NCBI RefSeq assembly: GCF_026278245.1
Contig: NZ_CP111079.1
Location: forward strand, 4,832,501 to 4,896,500
Direction: 5' to 3'
Source: Pontibacter kalidii
GTDB taxonomy: Bacteria > Bacteroidota > Bacteroidia > Cytophagales > Hymenobacteraceae
DNA: 64,000 nt
The notes under the pieces were generated by a model. It saw only the letters and a list, made by a program, of their open reading frames with translations. It had not been told where the DNA came from and ran no database searches. Numbering within the stretch: position 1 is the stretch's first letter; each line of letters starts with the position of its first letter. The translations under genes and the position numbers were made by a program. Shown here piece by piece: positions 1-8,891 of the stretch.

Positions 1-354
1 CAGGATTCGCTGTACCTCTTCACCAAAAGCCGTGGCAACAACATGCAGGTAAAGCTTTATACCTTGCTGGCGCGGCCCGGCACCTTTGTGGCGCAGCTGC
101 AGGAGCGCCTGCCGGTCAGTGCCATGGCCACGGCTGCCGCCCTTTCGCCGGACCAGCGCCAGTTCGCCATACTTGGCTACGGCAAAGTATACTTGTTTGG
201 GGTACAGAACGGCCACATCAACCTAAGTGGGAAACGCCACTGCCTGAAGGTGGGCAGAACGGGCCAGGCCGAAGCCATACTTTATACCTCCGATAACCAG
301 CTCCTCCTTACCAACGAAAACGGCAAGGTATTCCGCCTGACCTTCCGGCAATAA
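1..354 (+). CDS. C-terminal end of a beta-propeller-like protein (5' partial)
   Basis: The frame is open from the first base of the window and stops at 352-354, so the start lies outside; about 117 residues are visible. The fragment alternates short hydrophobic strands with polar turns, for example LFTKSRGNN near its start and TNENGKVFRLTFRQ at its end. This strand-turn pattern resembles WD/Kelch-like propeller blades common in Bacteroidota proteins of unknown function. No catalytic motif is visible. It is probably the last part of a gene whose body lies upstream. Function not assigned. Confidence 0.6.
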   Translation, partial: QDSLYLFTKSRGNNMQVKLYTLLARPGTFVAQLQERLPVSAMATAAALSPDQRQFAILGYGKVYLFGVQNGHINLSGKRHCLKVGRTGQAEAILYTSDNQLLLTNENGKVFRLTFRQ

Positions 355-451
355 CAAGCCTGGTTTATGATCCAGGGGTAAACGATAGACAAATAACGAT
401 CTACTGTATTAAAAGCGCCGTAGTAGGAGTATAAACCCAACGAAATAAACT

Positions 452-1327
452 ATGCACACAACGATATTGGTAACAGGCGCCACCGGCACGGTAGGCCGCG
501 AGGTGGTAAAGCAGCTGTCGATGCTGGATGGCGACATTCGGGTGAGGGCCGGGGTGCACTCCATCATAAAAGGCGAAAACCTGAAGCGCCTGCCGGGAGT
601 GGAGATCGTGGAGATGGACTTTGAAGATCCTGACTCGTTGCATGCCGCTTTCACGCACGTAGACAAGGTGTTCCTGATCACGCCATTTGCCGCAGACCAG
701 ATACAAATGGCCAAAACGCTGGTGGATGAGGCTAGAGAGGCAGGGGTGAAGCACATCGTGAAGCTCTCGGTAATAGGCGCCGATGCAGAGCCGGGGCTTG
801 CGCTCGGGCGCTGGCACCGTGAGATCGAGAAGTACATTGAGAACAGCGGCTTCAGCTATACTTTCCTGCGGCCAACTTCTTTTATGCAGAACTACATCAA
901 CTATAATGCGGACAGCATCAAAAAAGAGGGCAGGTTCTATGGCGCTACCGGCGAAGGAAAGGTAGGCTGGGTGGATGCCCGTGACATAGCTGCTGTGGGC
1001 GTGGAAGCGCTCACCAACGATGACCACATTGGGAAAGCGTATGACATTACAGGAGGAGAGGCCCTGTCGAACTACGAAGTGGCGCAGCTGATGGGCGAGG
1101 TGACAGGCAAGCCGGTGAACTATGTTGATGTGCCGGACGAAGCCGCTAAAAAGGGGATGACGGACCACGGCGTTCCGGGCTTTATGGCCGATGCCATGAT
1201 AGAAGTGTACAGGGAGTACAGAGCGGGTAAATCCAACGAAACCACTGACACTGTAGAGCGTGTGGCCGGACGCAAGCCGCACACCATGCGCCAGTTTCTG
1301 CAAGACCACAAGGAGTGTTTTGTGTAG
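452..1327 (+). CDS. NmrA-like / SDR-family NAD(P)-binding protein
   Basis: The 291-residue protein opens with a Rossmann fold whose glycine motif TGATGTVG lies at residues 8-15, the atypical-SDR form. The following DFEDPDSL and FLRPTSFMQNY stretches match the NmrA/azoreductase-like branch, where the usual Tyr-x3-Lys of classical SDRs is lost. Family members are NAD(P)H-dependent quinone or flavin reductases, or redox-sensing NAD(P)-binding proteins; the exact substrate cannot be read. The ATG at 452 is the first in frame. The gene stands alone and faces the low-complexity gene across a shared hairpin terminator. Confidence 0.82.
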   Translation: MHTTILVTGATGTVGREVVKQLSMLDGDIRVRAGVHSIIKGENLKRLPGVEIVEMDFEDPDSLHAAFTHVDKVFLITPFAADQIQMAKTLVDEAREAGVKHIVKLSVIGADAEPGLALGRWHREIEKYIENSGFSYTFLRPTSFMQNYINYNADSIKKEGRFYGATGEGKVGWVDARDIAAVGVEALTNDDHIGKAYDITGGEALSNYEVAQLMGEVTGKPVNYVDVPDEAAKKGMTDHGVPGFMADAMIEVYREYRAGKSNETTDTVERVAGRKPHTMRQFLQDHKECFV

Positions 1328-1358
1328 CCTATAGAACATCGCTTTACATATAACAAGC

Positions 1359-1394
1359 AAAAATCCCCTCCCGAAAACTCAGGAGGGGATTTTT
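1359..1394. terminator. bidirectional hairpin terminator
   Basis: A 13-bp perfect inverted repeat (arms 1359-1371 and 1382-1394) with a 10-nt loop has an A-run on one side and a T-run on the other, so it can stop transcription from both convergent neighbours. Confidence 0.85.
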
Positions 1395-1418
1395 TATAAT
1401 ATTAGCTAAACAGCCGTG

Positions 1419-3227
1419 TTATTCATCCAGGTTACGATAGCGGTCGCTGCGGCGGGTCTGGTAGTTGCCCTGGTCTCTGTCGGAGCCGCTGCCCTGGCCG
1501 TAGCCGCGGTAGTTCTCGCGCGAGCTGGAGCCACGGTTGTCGCTGTAGTACGACGTGCCGCTATCCATGGAGCCGTAACGGCTTTGGTCTCCGCCGTAGC
1601 CGCCTTGTCCATAACCGCCTTCACCATAGCGGCCCTGGCTTGAGCTGCCGGAACCGTAGCCACCCTGGCTGCTGCTGCCGGAGCCATATCCATAGCCGCC
1701 GCTCATGCCGCTGCTGTAGTTGCTATCACCGTAGCCGCCTCTGTTAGAAGACGATCTGCCGGAAGAGCCGTAACCGCCAGAGCTTCTGCCATAGTCCTGG
1801 CCATAGTCGCTGCCTTGCGAACCATACCTGGCTGAACGGCCGGAGCTATACTCATCGTTATAAGAGCCGCCTCTGGAGCCATAGCCTCCCTGGCTGCCGT
1901 AGCCGCCCTGCATAGAGCTCTGGGAATCCCAGCCACGCTGCGAGCCACGGTCATCTCTGTCGTACTCGCTCATGCCTCTGCTGGAGCCGTAGCCCATGGA
2001 GCCGTAACGGTCTCTGTCGCCGTAGCCGCCCTGAATTCCGCCTCTGCCTTGCTGGCCGCTGCCATAGCCGCCCTGGCGACCATAGTCACTTTGCTGGCCA
2101 TAGCCCATGCGCTGGCCGTAATCGCCCTGGCCGTAGCTTTGCTGATAGCCTCCTTGCTGGCCTCTGCTGCTCTGTCCCTGAGATGAACCGTAGCCACCTT
2201 GAGAGGAGCCGTAACCACCTTGGGAAGAGCCTTGGCCACCGCCGCTCATGCCTTGTGATGAGCCATAGCTACCGCCGCTCATGCCCTGACTGCCGCCATA
2301 ACCACTCTGAGAGCCCTGGCCGCTGTAACCACCCTGTGAGCCGTAACGGCCCTGGCTGCCGTAGCCACCCTGGCCACTCTGCTGGTTGTATCGGCCCATG
2401 CCACCCTGGTCGTTCATCACACCATAGCCGCCCTGGAAGTCGCCTTCACGGTCTTGGTAGCCACCCTGCATGCCGCCACGGCTGCCATACATGTCGCCGG
2501 ACTGATCCTGCGAACGCATGCGGTTGCCTTCCATGCCGCCTTGGTTGCCGTAGTTAGCGCCCCCCTGCGAGCCCCAGCCTCCTTGCTGCGAAGACCCGTA
2601 GCTGCCCTGTGATGAGCCGTAGCCGCCTTGAGAACCCTGGCTGCCATAGTTGCTCTGCGAGCCGTAGTCGCTCTGATAACCGTAGCCGCTCTGGCCGCCA
2701 TAGTTACCTTGCTGCGACCCGTAGCCGTAACCACCCTGGCTGCCATAGCCTCCCTGGTTCTGGTTCTGATTCTGGCCTCCTCGGTTTTGGCTGCTGTCCC
2801 AATCCTGCTGTCCCTGGCCGGAGCCTTGGAAGCCCTGCGAGGATCCGCTGGTCATGGAGCCATAGTTGCCATACTCCGAAAGGTTTCTGTTACGGTCAGA
2901 GTCGGAGCTGCTGCCGGAGGCAGAAGAGTCACTGCCAGACTTGGATGAGGTCGTGCTGCCGGATTTGCCTTCCTTTTTAGAGGATGAGCCAGACTTGGCT
3001 TTCGTTGTTGATGACTTACTTGTAGAGCCGGTTGTAGTTTTGCTGCCAGTGCTGCCGCTCTTCTGGGATGAGCCGGAACTGCCCATTTGGGAAGAGTCGC
3101 TGCTGCTGCCTGATTTATTTGAAGTACTGCCTGATGACGATGAGGAAGTCGGGTTAAGGCTGCTGGATGAGCTACCCGACATGTTGGAGTTTTGCTCCGT
3201 GTTTTGATTTTTTTCAGTCTCTTTCAT
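1419..3227 (-). CDS. Gly/Ser/Tyr/Gln-rich low-complexity (prion-like) protein
   Basis: The 602-residue product is almost wholly low-complexity. Residues 1-110 are Ser/Thr/Gly with a few Lys. From about residue 120 to the end, short units such as QGGYGSQ, GSSQGGYG and YGSQ repeat, with Arg-rich variants (RGGM, DRDR) towards the C terminus and a charged tail. No folded domain, signal peptide or membrane segment is visible. The Tyr-in-Gly/Ser/Gln pattern with Arg-Gly repeats resembles the disordered regions of eukaryotic FUS-type RNA-binding proteins, which phase-separate; that role is inference here. A clear AAGGAG ribosome site about ten bases before the ATG and an unbroken 1.8-kb frame argue that it is really translated. 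Neighbour of a cold-shock gene. Confidence 0.8.
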   Translation of the reverse strand: MKETEKNQNTEQNSNMSGSSSSSLNPTSSSSSGSTSNKSGSSSDSSQMGSSGSSQKSGSTGSKTTTGSTSKSSTTKAKSGSSSKKEGKSGSTTSSKSGSDSSASGSSSDSDRNRNLSEYGNYGSMTSGSSQGFQGSGQGQQDWDSSQNRGGQNQNQNQGGYGSQGGYGYGSQQGNYGGQSGYGYQSDYGSQSNYGSQGSQGGYGSSQGSYGSSQQGGWGSQGGANYGNQGGMEGNRMRSQDQSGDMYGSRGGMQGGYQDREGDFQGGYGVMNDQGGMGRYNQQSGQGGYGSQGRYGSQGGYSGQGSQSGYGGSQGMSGGSYGSSQGMSGGGQGSSQGGYGSSQGGYGSSQGQSSRGQQGGYQQSYGQGDYGQRMGYGQQSDYGRQGGYGSGQQGRGGIQGGYGDRDRYGSMGYGSSRGMSEYDRDDRGSQRGWDSQSSMQGGYGSQGGYGSRGGSYNDEYSSGRSARYGSQGSDYGQDYGRSSGGYGSSGRSSSNRGGYGDSNYSSGMSGGYGYGSGSSSQGGYGSGSSSQGRYGEGGYGQGGYGGDQSRYGSMDSGTSYYSDNRGSSSRENYRGYGQGSGSDRDQGNYQTRRSDRYRNLDE

Positions 3228-3693
3228 AGTTCTGATCTCCTTAGTTTATAGTTGACGTTTATTAAGTTTGTTGTTCCCTGTCTGCTGTACCCGGTGCCGT
3301 CGGGAGTATATTCCGGCGCCGGATTTAAGTTTCCATTACGCTCAAAGATTACGTGATACTAGCTGTTTTAGAGTGTAACAGAACGTTTTAGCTATACGAA
3401 CCATACCGCACATGGTTATTGCTATCTTGGAGTATAGCCCCTAAGAACTACCAGGGCGGCACGTGCTGTGCACCATGCCCTGGAGGTGGCGGGCGGCGTG
3501 GTTTTTATACTTGCCGCAGGCAGCTTTCATACTTGGAGAAAGTATGAAAAAGGCTATAAATAAAAAGAGTGGAGGTACAGGAAAGGGAGCGGGTAAGTGC
3601 CTGATGATGTTTTTGTTATTTATTTACAGGGATCTTTGCTACTATTCCGGAAGATATACTTACCTTTGTTCATAATTATTAATTATCATTCTA
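3228..3693 (+). other. intergenic region with cold-shock leader and hairpins
   Basis: No convincing gene is seen between the two divergent starts. Two hairpins are visible: CCAGGGC/GCCCTGG at 3451-3483 and a 10-bp stem at 3525-3549 (TTTCATACTT with its complement). Either could act as a temperature-responsive leader or as a terminator remnant for the cold-shock gene. A frame starting with MKKAINKK at 3544 is judged accidental. Confidence 0.45.
3635..3668 (+). promoter_or_regulatory. Bacteroidota-type promoter of the cold-shock gene
   Basis: TTTG at 3635-3638 and TACCTTTG at 3661-3668 match the -33 TTG and -7 TAnnTTTG boxes of Bacteroidota, 22 bp apart. The ATG follows 25 bases downstream, giving a short leader. 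Confidence 0.55.
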
Positions 3694-3885
3694 ATGAAGA
3701 CAGGTAAAGTAAAATTCTTTAACGTATCTAAAGGTTTCGGTTTCATCGTAGAGGATGACACTAATCAAGACATCTTCGTGCATCAGACAGGCCTGATCCA
3801 CGAAATCCGCGAGAACGACCGTGTTTCTTTCGAGGTTAAGGATGGCAAAAAAGGTTTGAACGCTATCAACGTAGAGAGAATCTAA
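3694..3885 (+). CDS. cold-shock protein (CspA family)
   Basis: The 63-residue product is a single cold-shock OB-fold domain. The RNP1-like KGFGFI lies at residues 13-18 and the RNP2-like DIFVHQ at about 26-31, the aromatic patches that hold single-stranded RNA or DNA. Family members act as RNA chaperones in the cytoplasm, often induced by cold or at growth restart. The length is typical. It is single-cistron, with its own promoter and terminator. Which paralogue it is cannot be said. Confidence 0.95.
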   Translation: MKTGKVKFFNVSKGFGFIVEDDTNQDIFVHQTGLIHEIRENDRVSFEVKDGKKGLNAINVERI

Positions 3886-3928
3886 GTTATAAGCTGTCAA
3901 TAGCCGTTAGGCATTGTAAAAGTCTTTT

Positions 3929-3957
3929 ACCCGCTCAGGCATCTGGGCGGGTTTTTT
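3929..3957 (+). terminator. terminator of the cold-shock gene
   Basis: ACCCGCTCAG pairs with CTGGGCGGGT (one G-T pair) and is followed by seven T residues. Confidence 0.85.
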
Positions 3958-3960
3958 TAT

Positions 3961-5109
3961 TTACAGGCCATCCCTGCCCTGTTTTTCCTGGTTGCGTTCC
4001 TCGCCTTTCTCCAAGCCCTCCTGTATCAGTTCGTTTGCCTCCTGCTTGTCCTCCTGGTCCGCGCGCGGGTGTTCCTGGGCGTATTCGCGGTGTGGCTCAT
4101 AGTTCAGGGTGATGAGGATGGGGAAGTGATCGGAGCCAAATTTTTCGAGGCGGCGCAGCCCCACCAACCGGAACTGCGGGTCATAGAACACGTGGTCGAG
4201 GGGATAGCGGAAAACGGGGATATAGGCGTTATAGGTATTATAGAAGCCCCGACCCACGCGCGGGTCTATCAGCCCGCTAATCTCCTTAAACAGCTTGGTG
4301 GTTTTAGACCAGGCCACATCATTCAAATCGCCGGCTACCACGGCAGGGTAGGGTGCCTTTTTGGCCTGCTTGGCAATAATGAGCAACTCTGCCTCGCGGG
4401 TCTCTGTGTTGAGCATGAGGCGCGGCGGCTGTGGGTGCACTGTGAACAGGCAGAACTTGTCGCCGCCCGGTAGCTCCACCACCGTGTAAAATGAAGGGAT
4501 GCCGTCCTCCACCAGGTACCTGATGTCACTGTCGTGCAGCTTGTTTTTGCTCCAGAGCAGCATGCCGTAGGTGTTATCCAGTGGCTTCTTGATGGAGTAT
4601 GGGTATGCCTCGTCAAGCACCTTGCACACATGGTCGTGCCATTCCTGGTCCGGTTCGTTCATGATCAGCATATCTGGGTGCGCTTCTTTTACCCGCTCCA
4701 GGAACCTGTCATACTTGCGGTTCACCATCCGCACGTTCGCTATCATCATGGTAAAGGAGTTGCTGGGGTTTTCCTTCTCCGTGCGCAGCGCCTCCACTTT
4801 CATGAGCGGCGTGAAATTGATGATGTAGCGCAGTTCGTTGAGTATGGCCAGCACCCACACCAGCACCATAATCATTTCGGATGGCCCCTGGATGCCAAAC
4901 ATGGACACGTAGGCAACTAGAACCCCTGTTAGTAAGATGGCCACGTGCAGGCGCGGGAAATCCAGCACCCGGATCCACCAGAGCGGCGATGTGATGAGGG
5001 GCAGAAAGGAGAATAGGGTGAAGGTAAAACCAAGTATAATGAGAGCGGTTTGCATTTGGCAAGGGTATTTTAATAGCAGGTGTAACTGCATACTACTATC
5101 TGCAGCCAT
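3961..5109 (-). CDS. endonuclease/exonuclease/phosphatase-family membrane protein
   Basis: The 382-residue protein has two to three hydrophobic segments in residues 20-100, then a metal-dependent EEP domain. Visible EEP landmarks are N125 in IANVRM, NEP at 151-153, HPQPP around 225, GDLND at 260-264 and the terminal SDHFP at 326-330. The family hydrolyses phosphodiester or phosphate bonds in DNA, inositol phosphates or sphingomyelin; the substrate is not evident. The catalytic domain probably faces the periplasm. The C terminus is a highly charged Glu/Lys/Gln tail. The ATG at 5055 (residue 19) gives a cleaner membrane start and may be the true one. Confidence 0.85.
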   Translation of the reverse strand: MAADSSMQLHLLLKYPCQMQTALIILGFTFTLFSFLPLITSPLWWIRVLDFPRLHVAILLTGVLVAYVSMFGIQGPSEMIMVLVWVLAILNELRYIINFTPLMKVEALRTEKENPSNSFTMMIANVRMVNRKYDRFLERVKEAHPDMLIMNEPDQEWHDHVCKVLDEAYPYSIKKPLDNTYGMLLWSKNKLHDSDIRYLVEDGIPSFYTVVELPGGDKFCLFTVHPQPPRLMLNTETREAELLIIAKQAKKAPYPAVVAGDLNDVAWSKTTKLFKEISGLIDPRVGRGFYNTYNAYIPVFRYPLDHVFYDPQFRLVGLRRLEKFGSDHFPILITLNYEPHREYAQEHPRADQEDKQEANELIQEGLEKGEERNQEKQGRDGL

Positions 5110-5244
5110 TGGTTGCCTGCGCTACTTTTACGTATTTCAGCCAGACCAGGTAAGATCATACTTGTTGTGCGGAAAATAAAAATGTCCCGGCGCTGCCATG
5201 CATTGGCCACCGGGACAATTTTATACTTTTGGAAGAAGTGTTCC

Positions 5245-5727
5245 TTATTTATCGTCTGCGTCAGTGGCTACGCGCACGCCCACCGCCAGAATGTTGGGCA
5301 GGGGGTCGCGGCGCATGTACTGGGTCAGCTTTAGCCTGTAGGTGCCCTGCTTACCGAACCTCACGTTGTCGAGGGCGAGGGCCTGCAGGTCATAGATGTC
5401 GCTGGAGCCATTGCCCAGCGGCTTGCCTGTCTTAGAGTCCATCAGCAGCACCTCGTGCAACTTGGTTGAAATCTCTGCACTGTCGGGGCCGATTAGCTGG
5501 TGGCGCAGGTACAGGTTATAGTAATCATACTTCAGGTTGTAGCGCACGTTAAAGTAGACATCGTACACCTGCGTGGTGTCCTTTACCTCAAACTCAAAGA
5601 CAGGGGCATTGTCGATCTGCCAATTACCCTGGGGCAAGTCTATGTTCTGCTCATATACCCGTGCCGGGTCGCAGGCGGAGAGCAGCAGCACGAGTGCCGC
5701 TGCCCACATCCTTACTAGTTTATGCAT
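5245..5727 (-). CDS. gldH: gliding motility lipoprotein GldH
   Basis: The 160-residue product begins with a lipoprotein signal, a hydrophobic run ending in the lipobox LLSAC, followed by DPARVYEQN and a beta-rich body with the family-typical RYNLKYDYYNLYL and YRLKLTQYMRRDPLP. GldH is a lipoprotein needed for gliding in flavobacteria and associated with the type IX secretion/gliding machinery; it is also kept in non-gliding Bacteroidota. The frame can be read further upstream, but the ATG at 5727 is preferred: it gives the lipobox and overlaps the stop of the upstream PSP1 gene by 8 bases (ATGCATAA), so translation is probably coupled. Confidence 0.88.
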   Translation of the reverse strand: MHKLVRMWAAALVLLLSACDPARVYEQNIDLPQGNWQIDNAPVFEFEVKDTTQVYDVYFNVRYNLKYDYYNLYLRHQLIGPDSAEISTKLHEVLLMDSKTGKPLGNGSSDIYDLQALALDNVRFGKQGTYRLKLTQYMRRDPLPNILAVGVRVATDADDK

Positions 5728-7240
5728 CAGTGCGTGGTGGTTTGTTACCCTGGTCTGGTTTCTTGCCTCTGAACGGCTTGCGTGAGCGCTTCTTAGAACG
5801 CTGCTGGTCGCCATCAGCCTGTGGCTGCGCACCTGCCTCCGGAGTACTGCCGGAAGTTTCCGGCCTTTCCCGGTGCTCCCTTGGCTCACGTCGTTCCCTC
5901 GGCTCGCGGTTCTCGCGCGGCGCGACACCTTCCTGGCCCTCCCTGTTCTTATTTTTGTTACGAGGCGGGCGCTGGCGGCGTGGCCGCTGCTCCTGCTGTG
6001 CTGCGCCATCCTGCGGCTGTGCCTGCTGGCGCTCCGGTCTTTCCCGCTTTGGTTGTTGAGAAGCCTCCGTAGCTACCCCTTCAGGCTGCTGCGGTTGATC
6101 TGAGGTAGCACCTGGCTTTTTCTTCTTCTTTTTCTTCTTCTTTTTGTTCTTGAACTTGTCGTCAAGACGCTCCAGGCTTCCCTCTACCTGTGCCACAAAC
6201 TCGTTCTGCACTGGCTCCTCCTCAGGCTCGGTCAGCAGCGTATCTACAGCGACACCTTTCGAGTTCAGCTCCAGTATCTCCTGCACGCGCTCTACCGGCA
6301 CCGGGTACCAGTTGTTGTCGCCTTTGTAGCCGAACCACATCATGCGCTTAAAGATGTCGGTTTTCTGAAGGATAGCATCACCCTGCTGGGTCTGCAGCGG
6401 CCGGTTTACGGTCGGGATATCCTTCAGCGCATCCATGTATGTTTCCAGCTCATAGTTGAGGCAGCATTTCAGGCGCCCGCACTGGCCGCTCAGCTTGCTT
6501 GGGTTCAGCGACAGGTTCTGGTAACGCGCCGCGGTGGTGGAAACGCTCTTGAAGTCGGTGAGCCAGGTAGAGCAGCAGAGTTCGCGGCCACACGACCCGA
6601 TGCCACCCAGGCGGCCGGCTTCGTGGCGCAGGCTTATCTGGCGCATCTCGATGCGGATCTTGAACTCCTCGGCCAGCTTCTTGATCAAGTCGCGGAAGTC
6701 CACGCGGTCATCGGCCGAGTAGTAAAAGGTGGCCTTGCTTCTGTCGGCCTGGTACTCCACGTCCGAGAGCTTCATCCTGAGCCCGAGCTGCTGAATAATC
6801 TCGCGGCTGCGGTACATGGTGGTGCCTTCCTGGTCGCGGGCTTCGTTAAACTTCTCCATGTCGCGCTCAGTGGCAATGCGGTAGATGCTGCGGATCTCCT
6901 CGTTGTTATCCACTTTCTTCTTGAGCATCTGCAGGCGCACGAGCTCCCCCTTCAGCGACACGAAACCGATGTGGTGGCCGTTCGGCACATCCACTACCAC
7001 GGCGTCGCCGGTCGTCAAATCTAACCGGTTTATGTTTCGGAAGAAATCCTTTCGGCCCCCCTTAAATCGTATCTCGACAATGTCAAACTCCTCAAACGAC
7101 GTTGGTATCTCCATGTCGCTGAGCCAGTCGAACACGTTTAAACGGTTACAGCCTCCTGTGCTGCACCCGCCGTTGCTTTTGCAGCCACCTGGTTTGGTGT
7201 CAGTGCCGCATCCGCCACTTGAACATGAACTACATCCCAC
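5720..7240 (-). CDS. ricT: PSP1/RicT-like regulatory iron-sulfur protein
   Basis: The 506-residue product starts with a Cys/Gly-rich segment (eight Cys in the first 35 residues), then the PSP1 domain to about residue 270, with the conserved CGRELCC and CGRLKCCLNYE clusters. The remaining 170 residues are a disordered basic/acidic tail with a long run of lysines followed by Pro/Gln/Glu/Arg repeats. In Bacillus, RicT (YaaT) acts with RicA/RicF as an Fe-S complex in RNA processing; the Bacteroidota homologue is usually placed before gldH, as here. The start is GTG at 7240, preceded by AAAGGAGA. The symbol is given by family resemblance; the tail is specific to this lineage. Confidence 0.82.
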   Translation of the reverse strand: MGCSSCSSGGCGTDTKPGGCKSNGGCSTGGCNRLNVFDWLSDMEIPTSFEEFDIVEIRFKGGRKDFFRNINRLDLTTGDAVVVDVPNGHHIGFVSLKGELVRLQMLKKKVDNNEEIRSIYRIATERDMEKFNEARDQEGTTMYRSREIIQQLGLRMKLSDVEYQADRSKATFYYSADDRVDFRDLIKKLAEEFKIRIEMRQISLRHEAGRLGGIGSCGRELCCSTWLTDFKSVSTTAARYQNLSLNPSKLSGQCGRLKCCLNYELETYMDALKDIPTVNRPLQTQQGDAILQKTDIFKRMMWFGYKGDNNWYPVPVERVQEILELNSKGVAVDTLLTEPEEEPVQNEFVAQVEGSLERLDDKFKNKKKKKKKKKKPGATSDQPQQPEGVATEASQQPKRERPERQQAQPQDGAAQQEQRPRRQRPPRNKNKNREGQEGVAPRENREPRERREPREHRERPETSGSTPEAGAQPQADGDQQRSKKRSRKPFRGKKPDQGNKPPRTDA

Positions 7241-7296
7241 AATTGTATCTCCTTTATATAGCTAGGCTAATTCTTGTTTTCAAAATCAATTATCAA

Positions 7297-7304
7297 CAAA
7301 TATA
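7297..7304 (-). promoter_or_regulatory. possible -7 box of the PSP1-gldH operon
   Basis: On the minus strand TATATTTG fits TAnnTTTG and lies 56 bases before the GTG start. No clear TTG is found at -33, so this is tentative. Confidence 0.35.
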
Positions 7305-7463
7305 CTAAATTTTTAGGCTTTTACTTTTGTGCCTCCTAAAAGTACAAGTATGGCAACAACGCTTCGTCGCCATTGGTGCCACCCCGGAAGCGGGGTAATT
7401 AAGCTATTTACGAAAAAAGGCGCACATAGCTATGCGCTGGGAAATAAAGTATAATTTTAGGGG

Positions 7464-8891
7464 ATGCTTCGGAAGTTACTGTCTCATGCGGCAATCTATG
7501 GCCTGGCGGCGCAAATGCCGCGCATAGCCGGTGTGCTGGCCCTGCCCATCATCACCCCCTTCCTCACCACGACCGATTATGGCGTGGCCGGTGTGGTGAC
7601 CGCCTATGTGACAGTGCTGGGCGTTGTGCAGTCGCTGGGGCTGAGCGTGGTGATGGTGAACGCCTACGTGAAGCACCCGACCCGGTATAAGTGGGTGTGG
7701 CGGCAGGTAGGAGGCCTGCTGTCTCTATGGACGCTGCTATTTGGGCTCATCTTTTTCGCTGTTTTATACTTTGCCATTCCCCAGGAGGCTGACGAGGACC
7801 GCTTACAGATTGCTTTGCTGTTTACAGTGCCTACCATGCTTTTCACCACAGCAGAGGTGCAGTCAAATCTGTATTACCAGCTTGCGCAGAAGCCCCTTTG
7901 GTTTGCTGTGCGGTCTGTGCTGGCAGGCATGGTAGCGGTGGGGGTAAACATCTATGCGATAGCTTACCTCAGGTTAGGTTATATGGGGTGGTTCTACGGC
8001 AACTTCTTTGGGCTGGCGCTGGCCTTTATCTTCAGTGCCTACACCACCTACTACTCCTTAAAGCTATGGCCTGTTTTCAGGGTTAACCTGAAGCAGATGA
8101 GGGAATATTTAAAGGTCTCGTTACCTGTGCTGCCTCACTATTTCGCCTCCAGCATGCTGATTACCTCTGACAGGTTGGTGCTCAGCGCGGTGAAGGTGCC
8201 TGTGCCGCAGATAGGCCTGTATAGTCTGGCTGCTATTTTTGGTTCTTACTTTAATCAGCTTTCTGTTGCCGTGTCGGAAGCAGCCAACCCCTTTTACCTG
8301 CAAATGCTCTCGCGAAACAATGAAAGGTACCGGCTGGCTGCCAGGGATCTAACTTTTGGGCTGGGGGCTGTGTTTCTAGTCGCCACCTTTACAGGAAGCA
8401 TCTGGATGAAGGAGATCTTTCAGTTGCTATTACGCAATCAGCAACTCCAGGTAGCCTATCCTATTGCTGTGCTTTTGCTGATGGGGTACAATTTCAGACC
8501 GTTCTACATAGTGGTTAATAACCTGCTACTCTACCAGGAGAGAACGAACCAACTTTGGCGGATCTCAGTGGCGGCCGTTGTGGGCAATATCATCTTAAGC
8601 CTGCTATTTGTTCCTGTTTTCGGCTATAAGGCAGCTGCGTTCACCACATTTGCTGCGTTAATGTATATGGGCTACGCAGGCCTGTGGCTTAAAGAGTTCT
8701 CCCTGCGTAGTGGCGCACGCTACTACCCTTTTCGGTGGCTATCCGTGCATTTGTTGTTTACTGTTCTGGCTTACTACGGTGTAGAGTTGAGCGTAGGATG
8801 GAAACTGGCACTTACGATCTTCGTTCTAGCTGTTACGGCCCTGCTATTCTCCAAGTATAAAAGCAGGTTCTACCACGTCAGCCTGACATAA
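7464..8891 (+). CDS. oligosaccharide flippase (Wzx/MATE-like)
   Basis: The 475-residue, strongly hydrophobic protein has about twelve to fourteen predicted membrane helices and the polysaccharide-biosynthesis pattern of an N-terminal GLAAQMPRIAGVLALPIITPFL-type region followed by TTTDYG. The family moves undecaprenyl-linked oligosaccharides across the inner membrane. Its 3' end overlaps the convergent glycosyltransferase gene by 14 bases, and two glycosyltransferases lie next door, which fits an O-antigen or exopolysaccharide locus. Confidence 0.88.
   Translation: MLRKLLSHAAIYGLAAQMPRIAGVLALPIITPFLTTTDYGVAGVVTAYVTVLGVVQSLGLSVVMVNAYVKHPTRYKWVWRQVGGLLSLWTLLFGLIFFAVLYFAIPQEADEDRLQIALLFTVPTMLFTTAEVQSNLYYQLAQKPLWFAVRSVLAGMVAVGVNIYAIAYLRLGYMGWFYGNFFGLALAFIFSAYTTYYSLKLWPVFRVNLKQMREYLKVSLPVLPHYFASSMLITSDRLVLSAVKVPVPQIGLYSLAAIFGSYFNQLSVAVSEAANPFYLQMLSRNNERYRLAARDLTFGLGAVFLVATFTGSIWMKEIFQLLLRNQQLQVAYPIAVLLLMGYNFRPFYIVVNNLLLYQERTNQLWRISVAAVVGNIILSLLFVPVFGYKAAAFTTFAALMYMGYAGLWLKEFSLRSGARYYPFRWLSVHLLFTVLAYYGVELSVGWKLALTIFVLAVTALLFSKYKSRFYHVSLT

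Noticed and set aside
401..1360. Long frame on the strand opposite the NmrA-type gene
   Set aside because: It mirrors the codons of the sense gene, has no family-like motifs, and the sense protein has a full Rossmann signature.
3463..3675. 70-codon frame upstream of the cold-shock gene
   Set aside because: It runs across the hairpins and the promoter boxes and is not protein-like.
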